Assembly (NCBI GenBank): GCA_964565765.1
Contig: CAZMGF010000054.1
Location: forward strand, 1 to 15,272
DNA: 15,272 bases
Direction of reading: 5' to 3'
From: Bog-1181 sp964565765
Lineage (GTDB): Bacteria; Oederibacteriota; PGYV01; Palsa-1178
Made by a program: the position numbers and the translations under genes. Shown here in pieces: positions 14,527-15,272 of the stretch (position 1 is its first letter; each line of letters opens with the position of its first letter). Under the pieces are notes generated by a model. The model worked only from the letters and a program-made list of their open reading frames with translations. It made no database searches and was not told the DNA's origin.

Positions 14527-15165
14527 TCAGCTTTCGCCGAAGGCTTTTTTCATTTCCAGGTACTGTTTGTATTTTTCTATATTTCCCGAACTTGTGACGC
14601 AGACTGTATCGCCGGTTACGGATACAACTTTTGCCTTGGCCATCGCGGCTATTATCTCGCCGAGCTTTGATGTGTTATCTTCCATGCCCGTCTGCTGAAT
14701 CAGGGACTTATACGGAAGAGTGGTGTTTTCGCCGTTTTTATGGACATGCAAAAGAAGCGTGTTGACTACCCTCATGTTGTAATCTTTTGTGGTAAGGTTC
14801 TGCAGCTGCTCGTTCATGGCGCGCAGCCTCGCGGACATATTTTTCAGTATCTTTTTTACAATTTTGGCGTTCCTCTGCATCTGCTGTTCAAAAAGTTCCT
14901 CATTGAGCACAATACAAACCGTCTCTTCGTTGGCAACCGCCGAGGCCGACCTTGGCCCCTTGTCAATTACCGCCATCTCGCCGAAAAAATCTCCGGCGCC
15001 GAGCGTTACAAGTGTTTTTTCGCCTTCATCCGTTGCTTTTGTTATACGCACCGCTCCAGCGTGAATTATAAACATTTCTTCGCCAATGTCGCCTTCCTTG
15101 AAAATATGCTCGCCTGCCGCGTATTTCCTGCCGAATTGGCTGATTACTTCATTTTCAGTTGTCAT
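14527..15165 (-). CDS. Crp/Fnr-family cyclic nucleotide-binding transcriptional regulator
   Basis: Cytoplasmic one-component regulator of 212 residues, the usual Crp length. Residues about 10-100 form the cNMP-binding beta barrel. The phosphate-binding cassette is complete: F61-G-E63 and P71-R72-S-A-S, where the Glu contacts the ribose and the Arg the cyclic phosphate in the E. coli Crp family. A long dimerisation helix (about 92-125) follows. A C-terminal winged helix-turn-helix (about 150-192) is recognisable, but its recognition helix (N164 to M175) lacks the Arg/Glu pair of classical Crp, so DNA specificity probably differs. The ATG start has AGGAGG at 15175-15180, nine bases upstream. 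It is the first gene after a good promoter and lies seven bases before a CHASE2/cyclase-like gene, with a cyclic nucleotide phosphodiesterase beyond. This supports cAMP or a related nucleotide as ligand. Family assignment is firm; ligand is inferred. Confidence 0.9.
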   Translation of the reverse strand: MTTENEVISQFGRKYAAGEHIFKEGDIGEEMFIIHAGAVRITKATDEGEKTLVTLGAGDFFGEMAVIDKGPRSASAVANEETVCIVLNEELFEQQMQRNAKIVKKILKNMSARLRAMNEQLQNLTTKDYNMRVVNTLLLHVHKNGENTTLPYKSLIQQTGMEDNTSKLGEIIAAMAKAKVVSVTGDTVCVTSSGNIEKYKQYLEMKKAFGES

Positions 15166-15189
15166 TTATGTAAGCCTCCTGGTAAGGGG

Positions 15190-15212
15190 TATTGACACGA
15201 TACAAATCAATA
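15190..15212. promoter_or_regulatory. Inverted repeat over the transcription start (candidate operator)
   Basis: TATTGA at 15190-15195 and TCAATA at 15207-15212 are perfect inverted arms with an 11-base spacer. They cover the end of the -10 box and the predicted start, where a repressor would block the promoter. The arms resemble Fnr-type TTGA/TCAA halves, but the spacing is wider than classical Crp/Fnr boxes. Autoregulation by the adjacent regulator is an inference. Confidence 0.3.
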
Positions 15213-15238
15213 ATATCACAAATAAATACTGGTGTAAA
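15210..15238 (-). promoter_or_regulatory. Candidate sigma70 promoter of the cyclic-nucleotide operon
   Basis: Read on the minus strand, a -35 box TTTACA (15238-15233) is separated by 17 bases from a -10 box TATTAT (15215-15210). Each differs from consensus at one position. A TG dinucleotide one base before the -10 box makes it an extended -10. The predicted start near 15203 gives a leader of about 38 bases before the regulator's ATG, with AGGAGG in between. Experimental start is unknown. Confidence 0.6.
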
Positions 15239-15272
15239 TATCATTCTAAAGCCGGGAATTAATAATTATTTT

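Noticed and set aside
1..15272. Mobile elements, CRISPR arrays, tRNA or rRNA genes
   Set aside because: No transposase or integrase motifs, no spaced direct repeats of array type, and no cloverleaf or rRNA-like segment was recognised by eye on either strand.

Overview
The window carries twelve protein genes, all on the minus strand, so transcription runs from the right end to the left. The dense packing with stop/start overlaps, strong Shine-Dalgarno (SD) sites, a lipobox lipoprotein, exported proteins and an O-antigen-ligase-type enzyme point to a Gram-negative-type bacterium of moderate GC. The TPR-rich style and DUF2723/TPR proteins resemble poorly cultured lineages such as Elusimicrobiota, Omnitrophota or Goldbacteria-like phyla. 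That placement is an impression from protein style and no marker gene here proves it. No tRNA, rRNA, CRISPR array, transposase or phage gene was seen.

Region 1 (about 15240 to 11578) looks like a cyclic-nucleotide signalling unit. It starts with a good sigma70-type promoter and a Crp/Fnr-family regulator with an intact cyclic-phosphate-binding cassette. Next comes a membrane protein with a CHASE2-like sensor, three transmembrane helices and a degenerate class III nucleotidyl cyclase domain. A class II-type cyclic nucleotide phosphodiesterase of the metallo-beta-lactamase fold overlaps it by 14 bases. A RimI-type acetyltransferase follows. Effector, sensor/pseudo-cyclase and eraser therefore sit in one cluster.

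Region 2 (about 11624 to 10016) is an envelope-stress-type cassette: an ECF sigma factor, its zinc-finger anti-sigma factor (ATGA overlap) and a small exported DUF3106-like protein. A candidate promoter lies in the end of rimI and a 13-base palindrome lies in the leader.

Region 3 (about 9996 to 198) is a surface-glycan or protein-glycosylation locus: an O-antigen-ligase/polymerase-like membrane protein with TPRs, a DUF2723 GT-C-like membrane protein with TPRs, a GT4-like glycosyltransferase, a TPR lipoprotein, an exported TPR protein, a WecA/MraY-like phosphoglycosyl transferase, and an FAD oxidoreductase resembling UDP-galactopyranose mutase and protoporphyrinogen oxidase. The first five are translationally coupled by short overlaps. 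The likely flow is sugar-phosphate loading onto a polyprenyl phosphate, extension in the cytoplasm, then transfer or polymerisation outside, with TPR domains as docking surfaces. The true substrate is unknown.

At the left end, after the last gene, a perfect-consensus promoter points out of the window into a leader with no convincing coding start, so an untranslated RNA or the next operon begins there.
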